This document shows positions 8,841 to 17,080 of a stretch of 64,000 nt of DNA, one piece after another. Source of the stretch: Paenibacillaceae bacterium GAS479 (GTDB lineage: Bacteria; Bacillota; Bacilli; Paenibacillales; Paenibacillaceae); NCBI GenBank assembly GCA_900105225.1, contig LT629764.1:1746001-1810000 (forward strand). The letters are read 5' to 3'. Position numbers and translations under genes: made by a program. Position 1 is the stretch's first letter. The number at the start of each line of letters is the position of its first letter. The notes under the pieces were generated by a model. The model was given only the letters and a program-made list of their open reading frames with translations. It was not told the origin of the DNA and did no database searches.

Positions 8841-8974
8841 AAGGACAATATAGCCCCTTACATGATTCGAAAAAATAGATCCATTTTGGATTCCATAGCT
8901 TTATTTTAGATTGAACACTAATGGAAGCAAAAAAGGGGCCGTTCCTACGTCGTCACTACACCTCCCTCCATACG

Positions 8975-9196
8975 TAACGAAACTGAGAAGCCTTATTCGG
9001 GCAAAATCGAGGGGCTTCGAATTGTAACGAAACTGAGAGACGCTATTCAAGGAATTTCGCGTAATAGTATCATTTCTGAACCAAATAACGCTTCTGAGTT
9101 TCGTTAGCTGACTTGAACCCTGTTTTGAAGTGAAATAAGATCTCTGAGTTTTGTTAGGATGTGCATATACAAGCTGAGGCGCTCTGAGTTTCGTTA
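8975..9196. repeat. Palindromic four-box element, copy B, plus a fifth box
   Basis: Boxes of 23 nt at 8975-8997 and 9025-9047 (plus), 9084-9106 and 9134-9156 (minus), and a degenerate fifth at about 9174-9196 (minus). Gaps are 27, 36 and 27 nt, practically those of copy A at 148-330. Here plus boxes read TAACGAAACTGAG and minus boxes TAACGAAACTCAG or TAACAAAACTCAG, so one central G/C differs by orientation. The spacer at 8998-9024 resembles the reversed spacer at 281-307. No gene is seen in 8782-9356. Confidence 0.85.
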
Positions 9197-9230
9197 GTGT
9201 TGAGGAGAATCAATAGGAACTTTAACAAAA

Positions 9231-9270
9231 AGAAGGGAGGAAGCTGAGCTTGGGCTCAGTCTCCTCCCTT
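9231..9270 (-). terminator. Terminator of the GH38 transcript (repeated hairpin family)
   Basis: Stem GGGAGGAAGCTGAGC / GCTCAGTCTCCTCCC with AGAA/TTCT extension and a 4-nt loop; on the minus strand it is followed by TTTTTGTT. It lies about 85 nt past the stop of the mannosidase gene. The arms, including their internal A-C mismatch and G-U pair, are identical to those of the hairpin at 38658-38699. Confidence 0.85.
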
Positions 9271-9356
9271 CTTGCTGATATTAGTATAAGGCACTCTAGC
9301 TCTAGCTCTTGCTCTTCCCGCATCCCAGCCGAACTCGCGGCACGAACCAATCCGCT

Positions 9357-12300
9357 TTAAAGCTGAATCATAAACGTTTTGACTTCATAAGGCTTCAGCT
9401 CAAAACTTGCATCCACTGATAGGAACACTCCGAGCGGCTGCTCCATCAGATTGCATTCCTGCAGGGATCCAATTTCCAGATCGCTGCCCAACTGTACCGT
9501 TGAACGAATGCCGGCAAATTCATGAACACGCAGCACGAGGAAATCTCCGTCCTCTGCTTTTTTGATCGAATCTACCATCACATTAGGAACGGACAAACGG
9601 AACAACGAGAAGTTCTCTCTAATCGGAGCCCCTTGGCAATAGGTCAAAGGATTGTTGAGCGACCACGCTTCCTGCACCGTGCCGCCTGCATACCATTCGC
9701 CCCCATGCGGAAGGAGCGCATAAACGAATTCATGCTCCCCAATATCCGCATCTGGATCGGGATCAATAGCGGACTTCAATAGCGACAAGCGCATAACATT
9801 ATCCTTTATGTCATACCCGTATTTGCAATCGTTCAGCAAACTAACACCGTAGCCGCGTTCAGACAGATCAGCCCACTGATGCCCAACGGTCTCGAATCGC
9901 GCCCAATCCCAGCTTGTATTCCAATGCGTCGGACGTTTCACGTTGCCGAATTGAATATCGTACGTGGCTTCCGTGGAACGAACGTCTACCGGGAAAGCGA
10001 CCTTCAACAGCTGCTGACGCTCCTGCCAATCAATATGAGTGCGGAAATCAATCCGTCTGCTGTCCTTGTATACGGTCATTGTCTGTGTAATGACAGACTT
10101 GGCGTATCGCCACTTAAATTCAACAGCGGCGCTTAGCGGTCCTGCATCTACAAGCTGCACGGATTCAAGCTCAGAAATTTCCCGCATCTTTTCTTGATAG
10201 AAAATATCGATATCCCAAGCTTCGAAGTTGAGCGGCTTGTCTTCAAATACTTGCAAAACGTTACCGCGAGCATCCGGCGCAAGCACATTCCTGCGATGAT
10301 CCAGGTCGTATATTCGGGATAGCTGCCCGGCTTCATTCCACTCAATCTCGTAGTGAGGTGTTTTCAGCACGCGGCCCGCTTGTTCAAAAGGAATCACTGC
10401 CCCAGAAGCTGCCCCTGCACCAACCTTATTATGAAGGGCCGCCATTCCTAGCGAAGGCAAATGCGGAACAGCCACGATCCAACTGCCATCCGAACGCTGC
10501 TGAGACACGAGATCATTGCCCTCTGCGTCCGACCAGACGCTTCCTGCCACAACGCCATCCGCCACTACTTCGAGCAGATCATCGCGCTCCCATGGTGAGC
10601 TATTAAACACCGTATAAGTAGTCCCTTGGGCTTGCGCTTGGACTGTCCCTTGGGCTTGCGCCCCCGCCCCAACTTCAACACCACCAACAACGGCAGCCGC
10701 TTCGCTCCAAGCTTCCGTTGCGATCAACAGCGCCTCGGCATACTCCTCGCGGCTATCCTCGTAAACTTCCTTGATTGAGGAGCCAGGTATAATATCGTGG
10801 AACTGATTGCGCAAAATGATCGTCCAGCCTTGATTCAGCTGCTCTTGACGATACTGGCTCCAATTACCACGCAGCACGCTAGCTAGAGTGCTTACCCATT
10901 CCGTCTCCCGGTAGAGCAGCTCCAGCTTGCGGTTCATCCGTTTATTGTAAGCCTGGCTCGTATAAGTTCCCCGATGGTACTCCAGGTACAGCTCGCCATC
11001 CCAGGTGTGAACGTAGCGATCCGTCTCCTTGAACGTTTCTTGCAGACGCTCGAAGTATTCATCCGCACGCCCGGTTTTCACATTCGGCAGTCCAGGCATG
11101 TTATCCAGCCTGCGGCGCATTTCGAGCATCTCCCGATTGACACCGCCGCCACCGTCACCATAACCGTAGGATAGGAGCAACTCCTGATTCACTTCTTTTT
11201 CCTGATAACCTTCCCAAGCTCCCTGGACCGTCTTGGCCGAAACGAGACCGTTATAGGTATAAAAGAAAGAGTTAGCTTCTTCCCAATCATCAGGCGTTGT
11301 GATGAAATGAGTCAAAACCTCCGACCCGTCGATGCCCCGCCATTTGAACGTATCATGCGGCATCCGGTTGAACTGATTCCAGCTGATCTTCGTCGTCATG
11401 AACGTGTCAAAGCCGGACTTTTGCAAAATCTGCGGCAATGCCCAGCTATATCCGAACACATCAGGCAGCCACAAATACTTGCTCTCCACGCCGAATTCCT
11501 CACGCATGAACCGAGTTCCGAACAGGAACTGCCGAACGAGCGATTCCCCGGAGGGCAGATTACAATCGGCTTCCAGCCACATGCCTCCGCCAATCTCCCA
11601 GCGTCCTTCACGAACGCGTTCGCGAATCTGCTCATAAATCTCCGGATAATCCTGCTTAATGTACGCGTACAGCTGCGGTTGCGTCTGCAGGAACACATAG
11701 TCCGGGAATCGTTCCATTAAGCGCAGCACGGTAGAGAACGAGCGAGCACATTTCTCACGTGTATGCTTCAGCCTCCACAACCACGCCACGTCGATATGGG
11801 TATGACCAATTGCAGTCACCGTTACGGGATGATGCTTCTCGAAACGTTCCAGCTCTGACAGCAGTAACTCGCGAGCTTCATAGATCGATTCGTGGTACGT
11901 ATCCGAGCCCTTCTGGGACCAATCCACCTTCAGTAAAGCTCGATCAAGCGCCTTTAAGAGAGCGGCTCGATCAGGATGGTTGCTCTCTAGCACTTCAATC
12001 GTTCCCAACACGGCACGGCCTGTGTAATAAAAATCATCTATTTTCTCGTCCAGCCAGCAGAGCTCGGCCCGGTTCACCGTATGTTTCATTTCGCGCGGCT
12101 TGCCGCCGCCGCTCAGACCCGACCATAACCGGATGTCCATCCGGCCCGAAGTGCCTGGGACTTCATCCGGCAGAAACACCTCTTGATGATTGGAATCGAC
12201 GCCTTGGTAAGGAACACCGTTCCAGTAAAGCAAAGACTCAAAGCCTTCGTTATTGCCTCCGCCCGTCTCACCAAAATCAAACCGTCCGAGCACAGATCTG

Positions 12301-12536
12301 CCCGCCCATTCCTGAGGAATCTCAACCTGACGGGATAACCAGATATAGCGGTCGCGTCCCCTCCAGGTTTCGCCCGTTTTCAAATCGAACTCGGGAGAGC
12401 CCGCAGGTGGCCGCGCTCCCGTAGAGCCGGCTTCGTCCTCGATGGCGAAGAAGCTTTCAAGCGGAATGGTGTCGCGATAACGAGCTTCGCTTAACTCGCG
12501 CAGTCTCGCTTCCAGCTTTTTTTCTGTGAACAACAT
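9357..12536 (-). CDS. GH38 alpha-mannosidase
   Basis: A 1059-residue cytoplasmic enzyme that releases mannose from alpha-mannosides. The catalytic zinc site starts with HTHIDVAWLW at 245-254 (His247, Asp249), and WLPDVFGYSWALP at 357-368 contains the nucleophile Asp359. An N-terminal ancillary beta domain (about 1-235) precedes the barrel; the C-terminal half is the usual beta-sandwich region. Near residues 645-665 there is a short Gln-Ala-Gly low-complexity linker. AGGTGAGG precedes ATG. It is the last gene of a minus-strand operon with a LacI regulator, a PfkB kinase, GH125 and an aldo/keto reductase, which points to breakdown of imported mannose oligosaccharides. Linkage preference (alpha-1,2, -1,3 or -1,6) cannot be read from sequence. 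Confidence 0.95.
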   Translation of the reverse strand: MLFTEKKLEARLRELSEARYRDTIPLESFFAIEDEAGSTGARPPAGSPEFDLKTGETWRGRDRYIWLSRQVEIPQEWAGRSVLGRFDFGETGGGNNEGFESLLYWNGVPYQGVDSNHQEVFLPDEVPGTSGRMDIRLWSGLSGGGKPREMKHTVNRAELCWLDEKIDDFYYTGRAVLGTIEVLESNHPDRAALLKALDRALLKVDWSQKGSDTYHESIYEARELLLSELERFEKHHPVTVTAIGHTHIDVAWLWRLKHTREKCARSFSTVLRLMERFPDYVFLQTQPQLYAYIKQDYPEIYEQIRERVREGRWEIGGGMWLEADCNLPSGESLVRQFLFGTRFMREEFGVESKYLWLPDVFGYSWALPQILQKSGFDTFMTTKISWNQFNRMPHDTFKWRGIDGSEVLTHFITTPDDWEEANSFFYTYNGLVSAKTVQGAWEGYQEKEVNQELLLSYGYGDGGGGVNREMLEMRRRLDNMPGLPNVKTGRADEYFERLQETFKETDRYVHTWDGELYLEYHRGTYTSQAYNKRMNRKLELLYRETEWVSTLASVLRGNWSQYRQEQLNQGWTIILRNQFHDIIPGSSIKEVYEDSREEYAEALLIATEAWSEAAAVVGGVEVGAGAQAQGTVQAQAQGTTYTVFNSSPWERDDLLEVVADGVVAGSVWSDAEGNDLVSQQRSDGSWIVAVPHLPSLGMAALHNKVGAGAASGAVIPFEQAGRVLKTPHYEIEWNEAGQLSRIYDLDHRRNVLAPDARGNVLQVFEDKPLNFEAWDIDIFYQEKMREISELESVQLVDAGPLSAAVEFKWRYAKSVITQTMTVYKDSRRIDFRTHIDWQERQQLLKVAFPVDVRSTEATYDIQFGNVKRPTHWNTSWDWARFETVGHQWADLSERGYGVSLLNDCKYGYDIKDNVMRLSLLKSAIDPDPDADIGEHEFVYALLPHGGEWYAGGTVQEAWSLNNPLTYCQGAPIRENFSLFRLSVPNVMVDSIKKAEDGDFLVLRVHEFAGIRSTVQLGSDLEIGSLQECNLMEQPLGVFLSVDASFELKPYEVKTFMIQL

Positions 12537-12579
12537 GTTATCCTCACCTTTTCCCCAAATGTCGATTCACAGCATTCCA

Positions 12580-13512
12580 TTAAGCTTTATCAGCTGTATC
12601 CAACCATGCAACTTCTTCAGCAGTCAGCTCTAGATTCATCGCTTCAACCGATGATTGAAGCTCCTCCGGATTGCGAGGCCCGATAATCGCACATGTCGGG
12701 AATGGCTGATACAGAACGTAAGACAACGCAATCTGAATCGCTGTAACACCCTTCTCTTCAGCCAGCTGTACGGCCCGACGATACCGCTCCCAGTTGTTAT
12801 CACTGTAATAAACGCGGACCATTTCTGGATCCGTCTGTATGTCTGGAGCAAAGTTCCCCGAGAAGAAACCGCCTGCCTGCGCCGACCAGGAGAGGAGCGG
12901 CAGCCCTGTTCCGACATGCCACTGGCAAGTTTCTGCATCTGCCGAGACCGTTCCTTCCCATCTAGGTTCTTTCGGCTTGGCCAAGCTTAGATTCGGGCTA
13001 TTGAAAGCGAACCCGGTTAAGCCATGGGCAGCCGCGTATTCGTTAGCTTCTCTTATTCTTTGGTGGGACCAGTTCGAAGCTCCGATGGCGTGAATTCTCT
13101 TAGCTTGAAGATGCTCGTTCAGCTCTTCCATAATCGGTCCGACCGCAACGGTTGGATCATCGCGATGAAGCGCGTAGAGATCGACATAATCGGTGCCGAG
13201 CCGCTCCAGACTCTCGGTCAAATCCTGGCGGATCGCCTGCGGATTCACACGTGGACCGGGACTTCCATCGTCATGATGAGCGCCTTTTGTCATGATGACA
13301 ACCTTTTCCCGAAGGTTGGTTTCCGCTAGCCACTCGCCAAGAACTTGCTCTCTGCCACGGTATTGGTGGGCGGTGTCAAACGCATTGCCGCCTGCCTCGA
13401 TGTACGCTTCCAGCATGATCCGATGCGGCTCTTCCAGCTTCCGTAAGTCCCCCGTGCCCATGAACAACCGGGAAATTTTTTTCTCGACACCTTGGATTTC
13501 AATATATTTCAT
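12580..13512 (-). CDS. Aldo/keto reductase
   Basis: A 310-residue NAD(P)H-dependent oxidoreductase with an (alpha/beta)8 barrel. Family residues are visible: NAFDTAHQYRGREQVLG (Asp and Tyr of the tetrad), MTKGAH (Lys) and ALHRDD (His). IGPRNPEEL near the C-terminus is the cofactor phosphate/adenine loop. Start 13512 is chosen because GGGAGG lies 7 nt upstream; eight extra in-frame residues upstream have no such site. It sits between GH125 and GH38 in the mannoside operon, with gaps of 36 and 43 bp, so its substrate may be a mannose derivative; this is inference. Confidence 0.88.
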   Translation of the reverse strand: MKYIEIQGVEKKISRLFMGTGDLRKLEEPHRIMLEAYIEAGGNAFDTAHQYRGREQVLGEWLAETNLREKVVIMTKGAHHDDGSPGPRVNPQAIRQDLTESLERLGTDYVDLYALHRDDPTVAVGPIMEELNEHLQAKRIHAIGASNWSHQRIREANEYAAAHGLTGFAFNSPNLSLAKPKEPRWEGTVSADAETCQWHVGTGLPLLSWSAQAGGFFSGNFAPDIQTDPEMVRVYYSDNNWERYRRAVQLAEEKGVTAIQIALSYVLYQPFPTCAIIGPRNPEELQSSVEAMNLELTAEEVAWLDTADKA

Positions 13513-13548
13513 CTTTATACCTCCCGATTGCCCCAATGTCTAAATGTC

Positions 13549-14829
13549 TTAGCTGAAAAATCCTTTGCCCATCAAACGGTGAATCAGCTCAGCGAATAAA
13601 CTATTTGCCCAAGCAAACCAAGGACGAGTGTAGTTCTCCGGGTGATTCGGATCGAACCCTTCGTGCATATATCCCGTACCAGCATCCGTCCGTTGAAGCA
13701 TATCCAGCAGCTCCTGGATTTCGGCATTATCCTGTGAGGTCAGCGCCTGCATCGACAAGCTGATATGCCAAATGTAACCGGGCGGAGTATGCGGACTTCC
13801 GATTCCTTTGGCGTATTCGCCCTCATAAAAATAAGGGTTGTCGCTGCTTAGCACGAAATTGCGAGTGTTCTGGTAAATTGGATCATCATGAGTCGTGTAA
13901 CCGATATAAGGAATCGATAACAGGCTTGGCACATTGGCATCATCCATCAGATTGTAATTGCCCAAGCCGTCCGTTTCGTAGGCATAGATTCTGCCGTATT
14001 TAGGATGAAGATAAGTGCCGTAAGTTTGAATCCCGAAGTCGATTTCCTCCCGCAGCTCGGCCGCAAGTCGAACCAGTTCCGCGTCCTCCCATACGTCCTC
14101 GGCAATCTCCTCGATGTAACGGAGCGCAACGACGGCGAACATATTGGAAGGAACCAGGTAGCCGAATGTACAGGCGTCGTCGCTCGGGCGAAATGCGGAC
14201 CAGGTCATTCCCGTATAGTTGACCGGCATTCCCATTCTGTTGTTGCGCAAGGTGTCGCTTGGCGGACAATCCACTCGAGCGAAACGGTAGGGCGATTGCT
14301 CAGTATGCCTCTGCTCCGTTTTCCATAGAGATATAATCGTATGAACAGCCGCGCGGAAAGAATCGTCGAACAATCGATCCACTCCGGTCTCTTTCCAGTA
14401 GAGGTAAGCGAGCTGAATGGGATAACATAACGAATCGATTTCGTATTTACGTTCCCATACCCAAGCATTAAGTTCGGTTAAATCCCAATCATAGCGATTG
14501 TCATTGGCCGACTCGTTGAACGCATTGGCATAAGGGTCGATATGAATAAAAGCGATTTGTCGGCGGATCAAGCCTTCCAGTATGTGCTGCAAATCCTCAT
14601 CTCCCGCTGCAAGGGGCAGATAATGTCTGACCTGTGCGCTGGAATCCCTTAACCACATTGCCGGAATGTCGCCCGTTATGACGAATACCGATTCATCCTC
14701 CAAAAGCTTTACCGTCGTTTCGAGCGTATTAGGATAACATTTATTGAACATATCCAGCAGCTGCGGATGAGCCTTTAGTGTAATCTCGGCCTCTTGCAGC
14801 AATGTCGATACCGACTGTGGAAGCCTCAT
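13549..14829 (-). CDS. GH125 exo-alpha-1,6-mannosidase
   Basis: A 426-residue metal-independent inverting mannosidase of family GH125 (formerly DUF1237). The family signature GDIPAMWLRDSSAQVRHYLP occupies residues 53-72, followed by YDWDLTELNAWVWERKYE. Known members remove non-reducing alpha-1,6-mannose, as found in N-glycans and fungal mannan. No signal peptide, so it acts on imported oligosaccharides. GAGGTGA lies about 10 nt before ATG. Gaps of 21 bp upstream (kinase) and 36 bp downstream (reductase) support an operon. Confidence 0.93.
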   Translation of the reverse strand: MRLPQSVSTLLQEAEITLKAHPQLLDMFNKCYPNTLETTVKLLEDESVFVITGDIPAMWLRDSSAQVRHYLPLAAGDEDLQHILEGLIRRQIAFIHIDPYANAFNESANDNRYDWDLTELNAWVWERKYEIDSLCYPIQLAYLYWKETGVDRLFDDSFRAAVHTIISLWKTEQRHTEQSPYRFARVDCPPSDTLRNNRMGMPVNYTGMTWSAFRPSDDACTFGYLVPSNMFAVVALRYIEEIAEDVWEDAELVRLAAELREEIDFGIQTYGTYLHPKYGRIYAYETDGLGNYNLMDDANVPSLLSIPYIGYTTHDDPIYQNTRNFVLSSDNPYFYEGEYAKGIGSPHTPPGYIWHISLSMQALTSQDNAEIQELLDMLQRTDAGTGYMHEGFDPNHPENYTRPWFAWANSLFAELIHRLMGKGFFS

Positions 14830-14850
14830 GACTTGATCATCACCTCTCGC

Positions 14851-15798
14851 TTATGTTCGAACTTCTTGCTCATCTTCATGCTCTCGGAGAAAGGCTTTTA
14901 AGCCTTCCAAATCCGGCGTTCCTGTGCTTCCGCCGAGAGAGCCAACGGATAGAGCACCGCAAGCATTTCCGTACTGCAAGCTCGTTTCGACGTCCTGCCC
15001 ATTCAAAAAGCCAAACAAATACCCCGCATTAAAAGAGTCGCCAGCTCCGGTTGTATCAACCGCTACGACGGAGTACCCGTGCAGGCGAGATAGCACGTTA
15101 TCCTTTAGCGCTATCGCCCCTTCCGCTCCCAGCTTGATGACTACATGCTCGCAATATTTCCCTATATGCCTGATGCAGTCTTCAATGTTGCTCAATCCCG
15201 TGTAATGTTGAGCCTCCGTTTCGTTCATCAAAAAGACGTCGATATCTTGCATCAATTCGAATATGCCATCGTCCCATTCCCCGGAATCGTCCCAGCCCAC
15301 ATCACAGGATAGGCTGACACCTCTTGCTTTCAGTTCTTTCGTCATTTCTACGTATTGATCGTGATTTCTCCTGCCTCTATAACCGGTAATATGGACATGT
15401 CTGCCTTGAGCAATTGCATCAAAATCCAAGATATCCATCCGAAGCTCAGCATTTGATCCGGCATAAGTAATGAAGGATCGATCCGTTTCAGGATTGAACG
15501 CGATTGAGATGCCCGTGTTATTAATATCGCTATTTCGAATCATCCTGGTATCGATACCATATTGCTCAAAACGTTCCCGAATATATTGTCCGTAGTTGTC
15601 ATCCCCCAGCACTCCGTTGAATGCAACACGAATGCCAAGTTTAGCGAGAGAGACTGCAAAAAGAGCAGCTCCCCCACCAACATGCATCGTCATTCTATCC
15701 ACGAAAATTTCCTGGCCCGGCTGAGGAACTTGACTGAAGCCTTCCACCACAAGATCGATATTGACATCCCCGATTACAACCGCATCATAAATTCTCAA
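14851..15798 (-). CDS. PfkB-family carbohydrate kinase
   Basis: A 315-residue sugar or nucleoside kinase of the ribokinase fold. It has the N-terminal signature region (HVGGGAALFAVSLAKLG, residues 39-55) and the C-terminal DTTGAGDSFNAGYL at 248-261 with catalytic Asp254 and the anion hole. The initiation codon is TTG: AGGGAG lies 6 nt before TTG at 15798 and no better ATG exists nearby. It probably phosphorylates a sugar released by the neighbouring mannosidases, possibly mannose or fructose; the true substrate cannot be told. Spaced 21 bp from GH125 and 22 bp from the LacI gene. Confidence 0.88.
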   Translation of the reverse strand: MRIYDAVVIGDVNIDLVVEGFSQVPQPGQEIFVDRMTMHVGGGAALFAVSLAKLGIRVAFNGVLGDDNYGQYIRERFEQYGIDTRMIRNSDINNTGISIAFNPETDRSFITYAGSNAELRMDILDFDAIAQGRHVHITGYRGRRNHDQYVEMTKELKARGVSLSCDVGWDDSGEWDDGIFELMQDIDVFLMNETEAQHYTGLSNIEDCIRHIGKYCEHVVIKLGAEGAIALKDNVLSRLHGYSVVAVDTTGAGDSFNAGYLFGFLNGQDVETSLQYGNACGALSVGSLGGSTGTPDLEGLKAFLREHEDEQEVRT

Positions 15799-15820
15799 TG
15801 TCTTCTCCCTCTTCCGATTG

Positions 15821-16855
15821 CTAGATAATTAAGCTTTTCGCGTTGTTGACTTGTGCCGTGCAGCTGTCCCGGACGACCAGCTGATGCTTAAGGATGACAT
15901 CCTCATTCTGCGGAGCCTCGCTGTCTGTTATTAAATCAAGAAGCTTCTCGACCGTCACCTTGCCCATTTCTAAAATCGGCTGCTCCATCGACGACAATCG
16001 TGGTCGTACCTGCTCCGTCAACTGGCTCCCGTCGAATCCGATTACAGCTATATTATTCGGAACCTTCAATCCATGGTCATGGATGCAATTCATAGCTCCG
16101 ACAGCCATATCATCACTAACCGCAAAGACAGCCGTAGGATAGGTGTCGCCACTCAGAATTTCCTTCATCTTGTCGTATCCGCTTTGCGTTTTGTAATCGC
16201 CAAAGCGGATATAATCGTCTACTTGATCAATTCCACAATCAGCAAGGGCGTGACTGTAACCGATATAACGGTTTTGCCCTGAGGTCACGTCCCTCATATC
16301 TCCTCCGATAAATCCGATTCGAGTATGACCCAAACGGATCAAATGACGTGTGGCTTCATAAGCGGCTGCATAGTCATCAATAATGACGGATATGAATTTT
16401 TGATCCACGGGCTTAACGCTAGAAAAGATGATCGGGATATCAAGCTTGAGAATTAAATCGCGAATTTCATCGTTTATTTTTTCATGCATGATTATAATTC
16501 CGTCTACACGCATCTGCTGAAACACTTGTAAATACTTGAGTTCTTTGTCCGTATCCTCGATGATGTTGCAGACCATTAGATTATATTCGTTAAGACTCGC
16601 GGTTCTCTCAATCGTGCTTAGAATCGTGGAATAAAAGCTAGAAGTAACATCAGGGACAATAACACCGATCAGGTTCGTCTTCTGCCGTACAAGACTTCTT
16701 GCAATATGACTAGGAGTATAACCGAGCTCGTCAATCGCCCGCTGAACCCTGGCTTTCAAATCGTCTTTGACGTATTTCTCACCGTTTAACACTCTCGAGA
16801 CCGTCGTAACGGATACACCCGCGTGTTTAGCGACATCCTTAATCTTTGGTGCCAT
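15821..16855 (-). CDS. LacI-family transcriptional regulator
   Basis: A 344-residue repressor. The N-terminal helix-turn-helix reads KIKDVAKHAGVSVTTVSRVL, followed by the hinge and a periplasmic-binding-protein-like sugar domain. Start 16855 (or the adjacent ATG at 16858) follows AGGGGG; the longer in-frame extension to 16990 is hydrophobic noise. It is the first gene of the mannoside operon. Two pseudo-palindromes with a central CG, at 16890-16903 and 16961-16974, lie directly upstream and are probable own operators, so it likely controls itself and the four genes behind it. Confidence 0.92.
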   Translation of the reverse strand: MAPKIKDVAKHAGVSVTTVSRVLNGEKYVKDDLKARVQRAIDELGYTPSHIARSLVRQKTNLIGVIVPDVTSSFYSTILSTIERTASLNEYNLMVCNIIEDTDKELKYLQVFQQMRVDGIIIMHEKINDEIRDLILKLDIPIIFSSVKPVDQKFISVIIDDYAAAYEATRHLIRLGHTRIGFIGGDMRDVTSGQNRYIGYSHALADCGIDQVDDYIRFGDYKTQSGYDKMKEILSGDTYPTAVFAVSDDMAVGAMNCIHDHGLKVPNNIAVIGFDGSQLTEQVRPRLSSMEQPILEMGKVTVEKLLDLITDSEAPQNEDVILKHQLVVRDSCTAQVNNAKSLII

Positions 16856-16889
16856 CATCGTCCCCCTGCCTTCAAGCTTAATTAATTTC

Positions 16890-16903
16890 TGGAATCGATA
16901 CCA
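16890..16903. promoter_or_regulatory. Putative LacI-type operator 1
   Basis: TGGAATCGATACCA is palindromic at 12 of 14 positions with the central CG typical of LacI-family operators. It lies 35 bp upstream of the regulator start. Confidence 0.55.
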
Positions 16904-16960
16904 TAAGTCGATAAAAAAATTTGACCCTATTTCTATTCTACTATAATGGAATCGGAATAA

Positions 16961-16974
16961 TGGTATCGGTGCCA
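16961..16974. promoter_or_regulatory. Putative LacI-type operator 2
   Basis: TGGTATCGGTGCCA shares ATGGTATCG with the reverse complement of operator 1 and is palindromic at 10 of 14 positions. The centres of the two sites are 71 bp apart, close to seven helical turns, which would suit looping. A half site TGGAATCGG lies between them at 16947-16955. Confidence 0.5.
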
Positions 16975-16989
16975 GAAAGAAAACTTTCA

Positions 16990-17003
16990 TGGTACCGCTT
17001 ACA
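16990..17003 (-). promoter_or_regulatory. Possible cre (CcpA) site of the mannoside operon
   Basis: On the minus strand TGTAAGCGGTACCA fits the cre consensus TGWAANCGNTNNCA. It lies just upstream of the LacI operators, where catabolite repression of a sugar operon would be expected. Confidence 0.35.
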
Positions 17004-17080
17004 TCTTATCTATGGTTCATTATAATATGTAAATCCCTGTTTGACAATAATTCATACGAAAACTTAACATTCAAAAAAGC

